Shown here: in pieces, positions 39,241-49,500 of the stretch
Layout: each line of letters starts with the position of its first letter
Numbering within the stretch: position 1 is the stretch's first letter
Source: Sphingomonas sp. PP-CE-1A-559
Lineage (GTDB): Bacteria; Pseudomonadota; Alphaproteobacteria; Sphingomonadales; Sphingomonadaceae
DNA: 64,000 nt
Assembly (NCBI RefSeq): GCF_004340965.1
Contig: NZ_SLYA01000001.1
Location: forward strand, 558,001 to 622,000
Direction: 5' to 3'
The notes under the pieces: generated by a model
Told to the model about the DNA's origin: nothing
The model's input: only the letters and a program-made list of their open reading frames with translations
Databases searched by the model: none
Program-made: the position numbers and the translations under genes

Positions 39241-40281
39241 ATGGAGAGTATTCATTCCGCCGTAACGGACGTTCGCGTCGAAGAGCGTGCCGTCGTCGAC
39301 GCTCAGACCTTTGCTACCGAAGTAGCGGGACGCTCTACCCCGGTGGTGTTGCGAGGGCAGGTTGCCCACTGGGCCAGCGTGCGGGCGGCGGAAGGTGGCG
39401 ACGACGCGACCGCAACGTATCTGGCCGGCCTCGGTGATGGCGGCAAGCCGATGGACGTGCTGATCGGCGGTCCCGAATTCGGTGGCCGATTCTTCTATCG
39501 CGGCGATAATCTGGAAGGTTTCAACTTTCACCGCGAGAAGGCCCCATTAGCGGTCTTGCTCAGCGAATTGTTGCGGTTGTCCAGCATGCCCGAGGAAAAG
39601 CGGCATTTCCTGTATGCCAACGCGGCAACCGCGCCTGAGCATTTGCCGGGGTGGTTGGCAGCCAATCCGATCAACCTGCCGCTGGGCGGAGCGACGCCAA
39701 GGCTGTGGATCGGCAACGGATCGCAGACCGCGACACATTATGACGGCTCGACGAACCTTGCCTGCGTAGTCGCCGGCCGACGCCGCTTCACGCTGTTCCC
39801 GCCGAACCAGGTCGGCAATCTGTATATCGGACCACTCGACCGGACGCTGGCAGGGCCGCCGTCCAGCATGGTCGATCCGTTGGCGCCGGACCTGCACCAG
39901 TTTCCGCGATATGCCGAGGCGCTGCGTCATGCACTGGTCGCCGATTTAGGGCCGGGTGATGCGTTGTTCATCCCGGCGATCTGGTGGCATCATGTCCAGG
40001 CGTTCGGGACGCTCAATGTGTTGTGCAATTACTGGTGGGCGTTCGATCCGACGGTTTCGGCGTTTCACGCGATGGTCCATGCCATGATGGCGGTGCGCGA
40101 TCGCCCGCCGGCGGAGAAGGCGGGGTGGCGAGCCTGGTTCGAGCATTACGTGTTCGACGACGATGCGGCGGCGGCTGGCGATCATCTGCCCACGGCAGCG
40201 CGTGGCGTGCTCGGCCCAGCCTCGCCAGATCGTACCGAGCGGATCCGCGGCTATCTGTTGAAAGCGCTACAGCGACGCTGA
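39241..40281 (+). CDS. Cupin/JmjC-like (cupin_8) protein
   Basis: This 346-residue protein has a cupin-like fold with an HxD...H iron site: THYDGSTN (H166, D168) and WWHHVQAFG (H250/H251). The segment between, CVVAGRRRFTLFPPNQ, and the tail NYWW are typical of the JmjC/cupin_8 group of Fe(II)/2-oxoglutarate-type oxygenases. The TM-free sequence suggests a cytoplasmic protein. It converges on the halogenase genes 195 bases downstream. In related genomes cupin_8 proteins occur beside TonB receptors and tryptophan halogenases, so it likely belongs to the same module. Substrate unknown. Confidence 0.85.
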   Translation: MESIHSAVTDVRVEERAVVDAQTFATEVAGRSTPVVLRGQVAHWASVRAAEGGDDATATYLAGLGDGGKPMDVLIGGPEFGGRFFYRGDNLEGFNFHREKAPLAVLLSELLRLSSMPEEKRHFLYANAATAPEHLPGWLAANPINLPLGGATPRLWIGNGSQTATHYDGSTNLACVVAGRRRFTLFPPNQVGNLYIGPLDRTLAGPPSSMVDPLAPDLHQFPRYAEALRHALVADLGPGDALFIPAIWWHHVQAFGTLNVLCNYWWAFDPTVSAFHAMVHAMMAVRDRPPAEKAGWRAWFEHYVFDDDAAAAGDHLPTAARGVLGPASPDRTERIRGYLLKALQRR

Positions 40282-40475
40282 CCGGGTGCCGTCGATGAAG
40301 CCGGCTTAGGCAGGCGGCGGGTTGCATTTGGTCGCCTTGCCGCCATCATCGACGATGCCCGGGACGACCGGACGTCTTGCGTACACGTTTGCGACCATCG
40401 AAACGTAAGCCGTGTCGGTCGAGTTTAGTCGCAGCCGCAACGACGGTGAGCGGCTCGAGCATCAGCCGATACGGT

Positions 40476-41963
40476 TCACGCCAACCTTGCGAGCGCATGG
40501 GCATGGGATGGCATATGCGTCAGTGAAGTAGCGACTACGCGTTCGATCTGCGCCAACCGATTGGCGGCGGTCTCGATCGGTATGCCGTCGCAGATCGGAT
40601 CGTAGCCTGAGACGGGGGCGTTCTGTCCGGTCAACACAGCGAGCCAGCTGGTTTCGTTGAACAGTTCGTCGGCCTCTCGAAAGATGCGGCCGCCGGCGCA
40701 AAACAATGCAAGCTTTTCGGCCAAGCCTTCCGGGATCGCTGCTGCTGCGCGGTCGCGCCAGAAGGGTTCGGCGCGCGCATTCAAATGGTAATGTGCGACG
40801 AGGAAGTCTCGGATGCGACTGAATTCCGCGGTCATGATGCGGTTGTAGCGCTCGACCACGGCCGGGGCGGGACGCGCGCCCGTCGGCAACATCCTGAGCA
40901 GATGCTGCAATCCGCTTTGCACCAGATGAATGCTGGTGGATTCAAGCGGCTCCATGAACCCGGCCGCCAGACCCAGGGCGATGCAGTTGCCGCTCCAGAA
41001 GTAATTGCGATGGCCAGTTGCAAAACGGATCACACGAGGGTCGGCAAGCGTCTCGCCTTCCACCCCGGCCAGCAACGTAGCGGTCGCCTCGTCCTCGCTA
41101 ATATGGCGGCTGGAGAAGACATGGCCGTTGCCGGTGCGGTGCTGCAACGGGATACGCCAGCGCCAGCCGGCACGCTCGGCAATCGCCCGGGTGAGCGGCA
41201 GCGGTGCGGCGTCGGCAACCGAAGGCACTGCGACGGCACGGTCGCAGGGCAGCCATTCGGCCCAGTCGGTCCATCCTGCCTCCATCCCGCCTTCGATCAA
41301 GAGGGCGCGAAAGCCGGAGCAGTCGAGGAACATGTCGCCGGCGATGCGGCTGCCGTCGGCGAGATGGACGGCCGCGATACCCGCCGGGCCGCGTTCGACG
41401 CGTTCGACCAGCCCTTCGTGGCGGACGACGCCGTATGCCTCGGCCTGCGTGCGCAAGAACGCGGCGTAGCGCCCGGCGTCGAAATGATAGGCATAGCCGA
41501 TCCGCGAGAGGGGTGAGTCGCCATTGGCAATCGGGCGTGAGAAACGGCCGGTCTCCGCCGCGCGCGCCTCGAGTGAATAGGCACCCAGCGGGGCTGCGAG
41601 GCCCGCATGCCGTGCGCGCAACCATTGCGCCGCGAACGATACGCCAGCGATGTCGGTCCCGATCTGGCCAAACGGATGGACATAGGACTCGCCCGGACGC
41701 GTCCAGCCTTCGAACCGGATGCCGAGCTTGTAGCTGCCGCCGGTCGCGCGGAGGAAGGCGTCCTCGTCGATCCCGAGCATCGCGTGGAAAGTACGGATCG
41801 GCGGGATCGTTGCTTCGCCCACGCCGACCGTGGGGATATCGTCCGATTCGATCAACGTCACGCGTGTGCCGGCAGGGCCAAGCAGTCGCCCGAACGCGAC
41901 CGCGGCCATCCAGCCCGCGGTGCCGCCACCGACGATCGTTACAGATCGTAGCGCGTCGGTCAT
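40476..41963 (-). CDS. Flavin-dependent tryptophan halogenase-like protein (copy 1)
   Basis: This 495-residue protein has the FAD motif GGGTAGWMAA (residues 12-21), the conserved GVGEATIPPI and the halogenase Lys in SYKLGIRF, which falls at residue 79 as in PrnA. The WxWxIP motif is WRWRIP (267-272), and the catalytic Glu lies in EPLEST (near 341). It should use FADH2, O2 and halide to make HOCl and a lysine chloramine for aryl or indole halogenation. The substrate is unknown. ATGA overlap with the upstream gene; last gene in the minus-strand operon. Confidence 0.9.
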   Translation of the reverse strand: MTDALRSVTIVGGGTAGWMAAVAFGRLLGPAGTRVTLIESDDIPTVGVGEATIPPIRTFHAMLGIDEDAFLRATGGSYKLGIRFEGWTRPGESYVHPFGQIGTDIAGVSFAAQWLRARHAGLAAPLGAYSLEARAAETGRFSRPIANGDSPLSRIGYAYHFDAGRYAAFLRTQAEAYGVVRHEGLVERVERGPAGIAAVHLADGSRIAGDMFLDCSGFRALLIEGGMEAGWTDWAEWLPCDRAVAVPSVADAAPLPLTRAIAERAGWRWRIPLQHRTGNGHVFSSRHISEDEATATLLAGVEGETLADPRVIRFATGHRNYFWSGNCIALGLAAGFMEPLESTSIHLVQSGLQHLLRMLPTGARPAPAVVERYNRIMTAEFSRIRDFLVAHYHLNARAEPFWRDRAAAAIPEGLAEKLALFCAGGRIFREADELFNETSWLAVLTGQNAPVSGYDPICDGIPIETAANRLAQIERVVATSLTHMPSHAHALARLA

Positions 41964-43477
41964 GCGCGCACACGCGTCGGGCTGGTACGGGCGAGATAGT
42001 CTTCGTGGCGCGGCATCCGGGCTGCGGCGTCTGCGAACATCGCGCGCAACCGATCAAACCGGGGGTCTACGTCGCGGGCGTCGACCGTATCGGCAAGACG
42101 GTCCCAGCCCTCGGGAACGATGCCTTGCCCCAGCAACACTGCGACCCAGCTTGCTTCGGCGAACAGATCGTCCTCCCATCGGAACAGTCGTCCGCGACGT
42201 CGCCACAGGGCAATCTTCTCGGCCAGACTATCGGGGATCGCCCGCGCCCCGGCCTCGCGCCAGAACGGGGAATCGGTCCGGCGGGTCGCGTGATAGTGAA
42301 GCGCCAGGAAGTCGCGAACCTGGTCGAACTGCGTTTCGGCAAGACGATTATAGGTATCGATCTCGACCGGCGAGAAACCTTGGTCGGGGAACAACGCCAG
42401 CAGCTTCGAGATACCGGTCTGCACCATGTGGATACTGGTGGATTCGAGCGGCTCGGTGAAGCCGGAGGCTAGGCCGAGCGCGACGACGTTGCCTATCCAC
42501 TGTTTTCGGCGTCGCCCTGCCGTGAAACGCAGGATGCGAGGGTCGGCAAGCGGCGGCCCATCTACACCGTCGAGCAAGGTCGTGGCGGCCTCGTCGTCCG
42601 AGCAATGCGCGCTGCTGTAGACATAGCCGTTGCCGGTGCGGTGTTGCAGCGGAATGCGCCATTGCCATCCGGCTTCGCGCGCGGTCGACCGGGTGTATGG
42701 CGTGATCGCGGTGCCGGTATTGGCGGTCGGCATCGCGACGGCGCGGTCGCAGGGCAACCAGCGCGTCCAGTCCTCGTAACCGGCACCGAGCGCCTGCTCG
42801 ATCAGCAACCCGCGGAAGCCGGAGCAGTCGAGGAACAGGTCGCCTTCGATCCGGCGGTCGCCGGCGAGCGTGACATGACGGACGTGTCCGGTATGGCCGT
42901 CAAGCGCGACATCGCCGATCTCGCCCTCGATCCTAGTGACGCCGTCGCGTTCCGCACGACCTCGTAGGAACCGAGCGTAAAGGCCGGCGTCGAAATGATA
43001 GGCATGCGCCATCTGTGACAATATCGATGCCGGGTCGGGCGAGGGGGGGGCGAACCGCCCGGCCCGCGCGGCTACCGCGCACAGCGAGTAGGCGTCGATG
43101 TTCTCGACCACGCCTGCGGCTCGGCGACGTCGCCAATGTTGGTGGAAGCGGACGCCCTCGATATCGAAGCCGAACCCGCCAAACGGGTGGAGATAGCGTT
43201 CGCCGATCGCACCCCAGTCGACGAACTCGATGCCGAGCTTGAAGCTGCCTGCGGTCGCCGCCAGAAACGCCGCTTCGTCGATGCCGAGCATCGCGTTGAA
43301 GGCCCGGATCGGCGGGATCGTTGCTTCGCCGACACCGACGGTGCCGATCGTATCGGACTCGATCAGGGTGACGCTGGCGCCCGTCGGGATCAGTCGTGCC
43401 AGCGCGGCGGCCGCCATCCAGCCCGCGGTGCCGCCGCCGACGATGACGATGCGGCGGACAGGCGAACCCAGCGTCAT
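41960..43477 (-). CDS. Flavin-dependent tryptophan halogenase-like protein (copy 2)
   Basis: This 505-residue protein keeps GGGTAGWMAA near residue 14, GVGEATIPPI, the Lys in SFKLGIEF (residue 80), WQWRIP (near 271-276) and EPLEST with the Glu near 345. All expected halogenase residues are present. A short insert with RRRR lies near residue 117. It overlaps both neighbours by four bases (ATGA). It is about as similar to copy 1 and copy 4 as those are to each other by eye. Confidence 0.9.
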   Translation of the reverse strand: MTLGSPVRRIVIVGGGTAGWMAAAALARLIPTGASVTLIESDTIGTVGVGEATIPPIRAFNAMLGIDEAAFLAATAGSFKLGIEFVDWGAIGERYLHPFGGFGFDIEGVRFHQHWRRRRAAGVVENIDAYSLCAVAARAGRFAPPSPDPASILSQMAHAYHFDAGLYARFLRGRAERDGVTRIEGEIGDVALDGHTGHVRHVTLAGDRRIEGDLFLDCSGFRGLLIEQALGAGYEDWTRWLPCDRAVAMPTANTGTAITPYTRSTAREAGWQWRIPLQHRTGNGYVYSSAHCSDDEAATTLLDGVDGPPLADPRILRFTAGRRRKQWIGNVVALGLASGFTEPLESTSIHMVQTGISKLLALFPDQGFSPVEIDTYNRLAETQFDQVRDFLALHYHATRRTDSPFWREAGARAIPDSLAEKIALWRRRGRLFRWEDDLFAEASWVAVLLGQGIVPEGWDRLADTVDARDVDPRFDRLRAMFADAAARMPRHEDYLARTSPTRVRA

Positions 43478-44874
43478 GCGGCAGCCAGTTCGGCCATGGC
43501 GTGCGCGTAAGGCGGAAGCGCACGGACCTGCGCAATGATCCGCGCGCGATGATCGGCGAAATGCTGCTGGATCGTCGCCAGGGGCAGCGCATCGGCGCGC
43601 GCGTCGTACCGCCGTGGCACAAGACCCATCGCGTCGAACATCGCGGCCCAGTCCTCCTCTTCGAACGGTTCGTCGTCGAACATCGGCAGACGTCCGCGGG
43701 CAGCAAATAGAGTGCGTTTCGCCTCGACGGCATCGGGAAGCACCGGTTCGCTGCGCTCGTCCCCGATCGCGTTTGAACCGCGGGCTGCGGCCTTCTGTGC
43801 GATGACGAAGTTGCGGGCGCCCGTCATGGCGTTTGCCGTAAATCTATTGAACGCCGTGGCTTCGACGGGTGCGCGGCATTCTGCGGGCCAAAGCTGGATG
43901 AGCTGCGCCAGCGACCGCAGCAGCACCGTCAGCGCGGTTGGGTGCAGTGGCTCGATAAGACCTGCAGCGGCGCCGAGTGCGATACAGTTGCCGTGCCAGG
44001 CCTCGACGCGGCGGCCGGCACGGAACGGCGTGCCCTCGCCACCCGCGGTACAGGTCAAACGCACGTCGGCGCCACCGAGGGGCCAGGTTGCGGTCCAGCC
44101 CGAACCCTGCACATCGATTTGCGTGTAGGGTGGCGGTGCGCCTGCTGCCGACAGCGTTTGCGTATGCGTCCGGTCACACGGCAGCCAAGCCGACCAATCG
44201 TCGAATGCCGGCGCCGTCCGGCTCGCGATGCGCGCGCTGCTGCCGGAACAGTCCAGCACGAGCAACGGTGCGATATCGGTGCCGTCCGCCAATTTCAACA
44301 TCTCGACGATGCCGTTCGCGTCGATCCGTGGGTCGGCCAACGGTGCGTTCGCGCACGACGCACCGAAGTTCATCGCGGCCGCGCGTAGCACCGCGGTGTA
44401 GCGTTCGACCGGCAGATGCAACGCATGCGCGATCGGGGCTTCGAGAGCGAACCGGCCGGCCTGTGCGGCAACCGCAGACAAGGCATAGTCGGCCAGACGC
44501 ACATGGGCCCCGTCCTTGCGCAGCCGCCCGGCAAGCTGGTGAAACGCAATCCCCTGAAGCGGCATGCCCGTTTCGCCGTAGGACAGGAACGCCGCGGTGC
44601 CGTCCTTGCGCCAGCCACCGAACGCGACGCCGAGCGCATGGCCTCCGCCGGTTGCGCGGACAAGCGCCGTCGGTTCGATACCAAGATCGGCGTGAAACCC
44701 GCCAAGCGCTGGCGGCACCGCTATCACCGGCGCAAAATCGCCTAGCCCGTCGCCAGTCGTGCCATCGTCGATCACGACGACATGATAGGCGTCACGAGGC
44801 AGGCGACGGGCAAGCGCGGCGGCGGTCATCCAGCCGCACAGGTTCGCGCCTAGGATTGCAACGGTCTGGCTCAT
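43474..44874 (-). CDS. Degenerate tryptophan halogenase-like protein lacking catalytic residues (copy 3)
   Basis: This 466-residue protein starts at ATG 44874 (MSQTVAILGANLCGWMTAAA) and overlaps copy 4. The FAD motif is altered to GANLCG. The Lys position (SYKLGIRF in copy 1) reads GHALGVAF, with Ala at residue 80. The WxWxIP region reads WTATWPL, and the EPLEST Glu is replaced (EPLHPT, His 311). The fold appears retained (DCSG, LPCDR, CIALGAAAGLIEP), and the frame is fully open. It is probably an inactive or re-purposed homologue. The longer frame that begins at 45051 only overlaps copy 4. Confidence 0.85.
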   Translation of the reverse strand: MSQTVAILGANLCGWMTAAALARRLPRDAYHVVVIDDGTTGDGLGDFAPVIAVPPALGGFHADLGIEPTALVRATGGGHALGVAFGGWRKDGTAAFLSYGETGMPLQGIAFHQLAGRLRKDGAHVRLADYALSAVAAQAGRFALEAPIAHALHLPVERYTAVLRAAAMNFGASCANAPLADPRIDANGIVEMLKLADGTDIAPLLVLDCSGSSARIASRTAPAFDDWSAWLPCDRTHTQTLSAAGAPPPYTQIDVQGSGWTATWPLGGADVRLTCTAGGEGTPFRAGRRVEAWHGNCIALGAAAGLIEPLHPTALTVLLRSLAQLIQLWPAECRAPVEATAFNRFTANAMTGARNFVIAQKAAARGSNAIGDERSEPVLPDAVEAKRTLFAARGRLPMFDDEPFEEEDWAAMFDAMGLVPRRYDARADALPLATIQQHFADHRARIIAQVRALPPYAHAMAELAAA

Positions 44875-46373
44875 GCCGCGGCCTTGATCCGTCCTATATA
44901 GTCTTCGTGCAAGGGCATCGCTTTGGCTGCACTCGCACAGGCGGCGGCGACCCTGGTGACATGGGCCCGCGATGTTGCCATCGTGATATCCGCTATCAAC
45001 GGGTTCACGCGATCCGGCATGATGCGTTGGCCGTAATAGACGGCAAGCCAACTCGCCGGCAGGAACATGCCCTCTCGATAGGATGCGACGATGCCCCGCT
45101 CGCGGAATTCGGCGATCTTCTCGGTCAGCGACGAGGGCAGGGTCATGGTTCGCATGTAGCGCCAGAATGGCGTGTCGTCGCGTTCCGTGGCGCAGTAGTG
45201 CAGCACCAGGAAGTCACGGACCCGGTCATATTCCAATGCCATCGCGCGGTTGAACTCCGCCGCATCCGCTGGGTCGAACACGCCACCGGATGGAAACAGT
45301 TCGATGAGCTTGCCAATCGCGAGCTGGATCAGGTGGATGCTGGTCGATTCGAGTGGTTCGAGAAACCCCGCGGACAAGCCGATCGCGACGCAGTTCCCAA
45401 CCCATTGCCGATCTCGCCGGCCCGTCCGAAAGCGCAGCATGCGCGGTTCGGCAAGCGCCTCGCCCTCCAGGTTATCCATCAACACCGCACGTGCGGTTTC
45501 CGGATCGGTGAACCGTGTCGAGAAGACGTGACCGTTCCCCGTGCGATGCTGGAGTGGAATGCGCCATTGCCATCCAGCTTCGCGCGCAGTCGCCCGCGTG
45601 TACGGCGTCAACGCACCGGCATTGGCGGTCGGGACCGCCCAAGCAGCATTGCACGGCAGCCAGTGCGACCAATCCTCATGTCCGACTTTTAGTGCGCCAT
45701 CGATTAGGAGTGCGCGAAAGCCCGAACAGTCGATGAACAGGTCACCCGCGATCCGTCGACCATCGGCAAGGCGAACCGCGTCTATACCGCCCGCGCTTTG
45801 CTCGACCGCATCGACGCGTCCTTCGATCCGGACGACGCCGCGCGCTTCGGAATAGTCGCGCAGATAGGCAGCGTAGAGCGTCGCATCGAACTGATAGGCG
45901 TAGGAATAGGTCGACCCGATCGAGCGCGGATCCTCAAGCGGCGGCGTAAAACGATTGTCGCGCGCGGCGACGATCGGCAGCGAGCAGTCTTCCAGCTTCG
46001 GTAAGCCGTCAGCGCCACCGCGCGTCGCGTGCGCCCAATACTGGTGGAAAGGCAGGCCATCGATGTCGTGCCCGAAATCGCCAAAGGGATGGATGTAGCT
46101 GTCGCCGATACGGCCCCAATCGCGAAATTCGATGCCAAGCTTGAACGTCGCATTTGTACGACGAATAAAGTCGGCTTCGTCGATACCCAATTTTTGATTG
46201 AAGAATCGGATGTGCGGAACCGTCGCTTCGCCGACGCCGACCGTTCCGATGTCTTCCGACTCGACCAGGGTCACGTCGGCAAGTCGCCCGGCGAAACTCA
46301 TCGCCAGTGTTGCGGCAGTCATCCAACCGGCGGTACCGCCACCAATGATCACGACTTGTATGCGGGCGCTCAT
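44871..46373 (-). CDS. Flavin-dependent tryptophan halogenase-like protein (copy 4)
   Basis: This 500-residue protein is the first gene of the minus-strand halogenase operon. It has GGGTAGWMTA (residues 11-20), GVGEATVPHI, the Lys in TFKLGIEF (residue 78), WQWRIP and EPLEST, so it should be catalytically competent. The start is ATG 46373; a TTG two codons earlier lies better spaced from a GAGG and is an alternative. It diverges from the TonB-dependent receptor. Related halogenases in this context act on free indoles in vitro, but the native substrate is not established. Confidence 0.9.
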   Translation of the reverse strand: MSARIQVVIIGGGTAGWMTAATLAMSFAGRLADVTLVESEDIGTVGVGEATVPHIRFFNQKLGIDEADFIRRTNATFKLGIEFRDWGRIGDSYIHPFGDFGHDIDGLPFHQYWAHATRGGADGLPKLEDCSLPIVAARDNRFTPPLEDPRSIGSTYSYAYQFDATLYAAYLRDYSEARGVVRIEGRVDAVEQSAGGIDAVRLADGRRIAGDLFIDCSGFRALLIDGALKVGHEDWSHWLPCNAAWAVPTANAGALTPYTRATAREAGWQWRIPLQHRTGNGHVFSTRFTDPETARAVLMDNLEGEALAEPRMLRFRTGRRDRQWVGNCVAIGLSAGFLEPLESTSIHLIQLAIGKLIELFPSGGVFDPADAAEFNRAMALEYDRVRDFLVLHYCATERDDTPFWRYMRTMTLPSSLTEKIAEFRERGIVASYREGMFLPASWLAVYYGQRIMPDRVNPLIADITMATSRAHVTRVAAACASAAKAMPLHEDYIGRIKAAA

Positions 46374-46538
46374 GGCCAATCGTCATCCTCTCTGTGTTGT
46401 ATCTTAGCAACTGCGCGCTCATTTCCGAACGTTCTTAACCTTTTATGTAGCTGTTACATTCGTGTGACGCTACCTCGCCCGGCAGATAAAGCGCGCCAAC
46501 AAATGATAGCGCTATCTGTAAAGGGGATGCCAAACGTC
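46374..46538. promoter_or_regulatory. Divergent promoter region between halogenase operon and TonB receptor, with LacI-type palindrome
   Basis: The 165-base gap holds the control region for both transcripts. A perfect 12-bp palindrome GATAGCGCTATC lies at 46505-46516, with the AGCGCT core typical of LacI-family operators. It sits just upstream of the likely receptor start. No LacI-family gene lies in the window. Confidence 0.55.
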
Positions 46539-49500
46539 ATGACCACTGCGAATATCCTAGTTGCGTCTCGTCGTGTTGGTGCGTTGAAAGGCGGGGCATC
46601 GTTGATCGCGCTCTGCTTGGCCGCCGCACCGCAAGCGTTGCAGGCCCAGCAAGCTGAGCCGGTTCCCACGCAGAGCACGCCGACGGCGGCGGCGCTTGAC
46701 CGTACCGCACCTTCAGATCGGGCGGCGGCGGCCAGTGCGGATACGTCCGTTTCGGGGCAGGCGCAGCCTTCCGCAAACGCGCAGGTTCCCTCGGGCGGTG
46801 CTAGGCCGACTCAGGCCGAGCAATCGACTGCGACACCGCAGAGTGAGGCCGCCAACCAGGACATCGTGGTCACCGGCATTCGTCGCAGTCTGCAGAGCGC
46901 GCAGGCGATCAAGAAGAATTCCGAAGTCGTCGTAGACTCGATTTCGGCTGAGGATATCGGTGCATTGCCGGACCGTTCGGTCACCGAAGCATTGCAGCGC
47001 GTTCCGGGCGTGTCGATTAGCCACTTCTCCGCTGGCGTCGATCCGGACCACTTCTCGACGGAAGGGTCGGGTGTCGTCGTTCGCGGTCTCACCTACACGC
47101 GCTCCGAGATCAACGGCCGCGATTCGTTCAGTGCGAACAACGGTCGTGGCCTGTCGTTCGCCGATGTTCCTTCGGAATTGCTGGGCGGCGTCGACGTGTT
47201 CAAGAGCCCGTCGGCCGACATGATCGAAGGGGGCATTGCCGGTACGGTCAATTTGCGGACTCGCCTGCCGTTCGATTCCACCGGGCTTTCGCTGGGCGGC
47301 ACGCTGGAGAACAACTACGGAGATTTCGTCAAGAAGTCTTCGCCGACCGTTTCTGTCCTCGCCAGCGATCGCTGGCACACCGGCATCGGCCAGTTCGGCC
47401 TGCTTGGCAGCTTCGTGCGATCGCAGGTTCGCTCACGCGCGGACAGCGTCCAGATCTCGAACTGGGGCGAACGCGTACTCACGAGCGGGGGCGACCTGCT
47501 ACAGCCGCTCGGCGCCAACAACCTTCCGAACGTCGGGACGACGGTGTACGTGCCGCGCGGTGCGGCGATCCGCAGCCAGGAATTCAACCGTACGCGCTAC
47601 GGGTATTCGGCGGCTGGCCAGTGGCGCAGCAACGACGAGAAGATGACCGCGACCGCGCAGTTCCTGCGCGCGGATTCGCGCGAGGCCTGGACCGAGAACT
47701 CGATCGAAGTCGCTACCGACAACGTTTTGACCGCGGGGGACTCCCAGCCATTCCCCGGCACGAGCTTCGCGTATGACGACGACAATGCGTTCACCAGCGG
47801 TCTCATCACCGGTCCGAACGGCTATCGCGCCGATCAGGGTAGCGACATGCGTACGCCGACCAATGGCTTGCAGAGCAACAACATCGCGCGCGGCAACACG
47901 GCACGTTACATCACCAACGACGCCAGCTTCAACTTCAAGTGGCAGCCGACGACGCGTCTGGGCGTGACCGTCGACTACCAGCACGTCTGGTCGAAGGTAA
48001 ACGTTAGCGATCTCACCGTCTGGGGGACGACCTACCAGAATGCCGACATTCGATTGAACGGCAGCGACCCGGCCTATGTGAACTTCATTCCCGTTACCAA
48101 CGGCGCCAACAACTACCAGAATGCGGCGCATCCGAGCTACGCGGACCCGTATAACAGCTTCTACCGGTCGGCGATGGACCATATCGAGGACAGCAAGGGC
48201 AACGAAGACGCCGCGCGCATCGATCTGGACTATTCGTTCCCGGAGGAAAGCTGGCTGACGTCGATCCGCGCCGGCTATCGCTTCTCCGATCGTCAGAACG
48301 AAGCGCGGTCGACCGCGTATAACTGGGGCGTGTTGAGCGAGATCTGGGGCGGCGGCGATGGCAGCATGACCGCACCGGGGTCGACCGGCGGACCGGTATG
48401 GTTCGACCGCCCGATCGATGGCAATCCGACGACCCGCGACGCGGGCGCGCCGGGGCCGCAACAGGCCTTCACCTACGATAATTTCTTCCGTGGGCAGGCC
48501 AATGATGCGTCCAACGGTGGCCGTGTATTCTATCCGGGTAGCCAGCTTCAGGATTACGGCGCCGCGGTCCAGCAGATCAGCCAGATCGCGCACGAATGGC
48601 GTAATTTTACGTCGACCAATTCGGGCGCGGATGGCTGGGTGCCGCTGGCGCAGCGTTCGGGCGTGATTGCTGGAACGCCGTTCCGTCCGGGCGAGGTAAA
48701 TCCGGTCAGCGAGCGTAACAACGCCGCCTATCTCGCAGTCCGCTTCGGCAACGATTTGTCGAACGGGTGGAATCTGAGCGGCAATGTCGGCGTGCGCTAC
48801 ACCAAGACACGGCGTATCTCGTCGGGCTTCTTCTCGTTCCCGAACCAATCGTTCAGTTGCGTTCCACCCGCCAACGGCACTGCAATCTCGCGGTTCTGTG
48901 CGCTGCCGGACGCGACCCGCGCAGCTGCATTGGCGTTCCAAAACGGCAATCTCGTGCCGAACAATACCAAGCTGACCTATGACTACTTCCTGCCGAGCTT
49001 CAACGTGAAGCTGGCGGTAGGGGGTGGCCTGCAGTTCCGCGCCGCGTTCAACAAAAGCGTCGCACCGCCCGATTTCGGGCAGACCCGGTCGTTCTACAAT
49101 ATCGGGCTGACGACCAGCGACCAGACGATCCTGTTCAACGGCGGACCGGTGGCGATCTTCGACGTCGGCAACCCGAACCTCAAGCCGGTCCGTGCCGACA
49201 ATTACGATCTGACTGCGGAATGGTATTTCTCGAGCGTCGGTCAGCTGACCTTCTCGGCGTTCGCGAAGAACCTGTACGGCGTACAGTCCGTCGGGACGCA
49301 GCGCTTGTCGTTCACCAACAATGGCTCGACGTTCGATGCCATCGTCACGACGCCGCTGAACTCGGGGGATACGGGCAAGGTGCGCGGGTTCGAGGTCGGG
49401 TACCAGCAGACCTATGGCTTCCTGCCGTCGGTGCTAGGCGGTCTCGGGCTCTCGGCGAACTTCACCTATGTGCATTCGACGGGTGTGTCGCAGCAACAGC

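Noticed and set aside
40282..40475. A short gene between the cupin and halogenase genes
   Set aside because: Frames contain early stops and lack a ribosome-binding site; it reads as an intergenic gap between converging genes.
43474..44874. Pseudogene status for the degenerate halogenase
   Set aside because: There is no frameshift or internal stop, overlaps with both neighbours are intact and the rest of the fold motifs persist.
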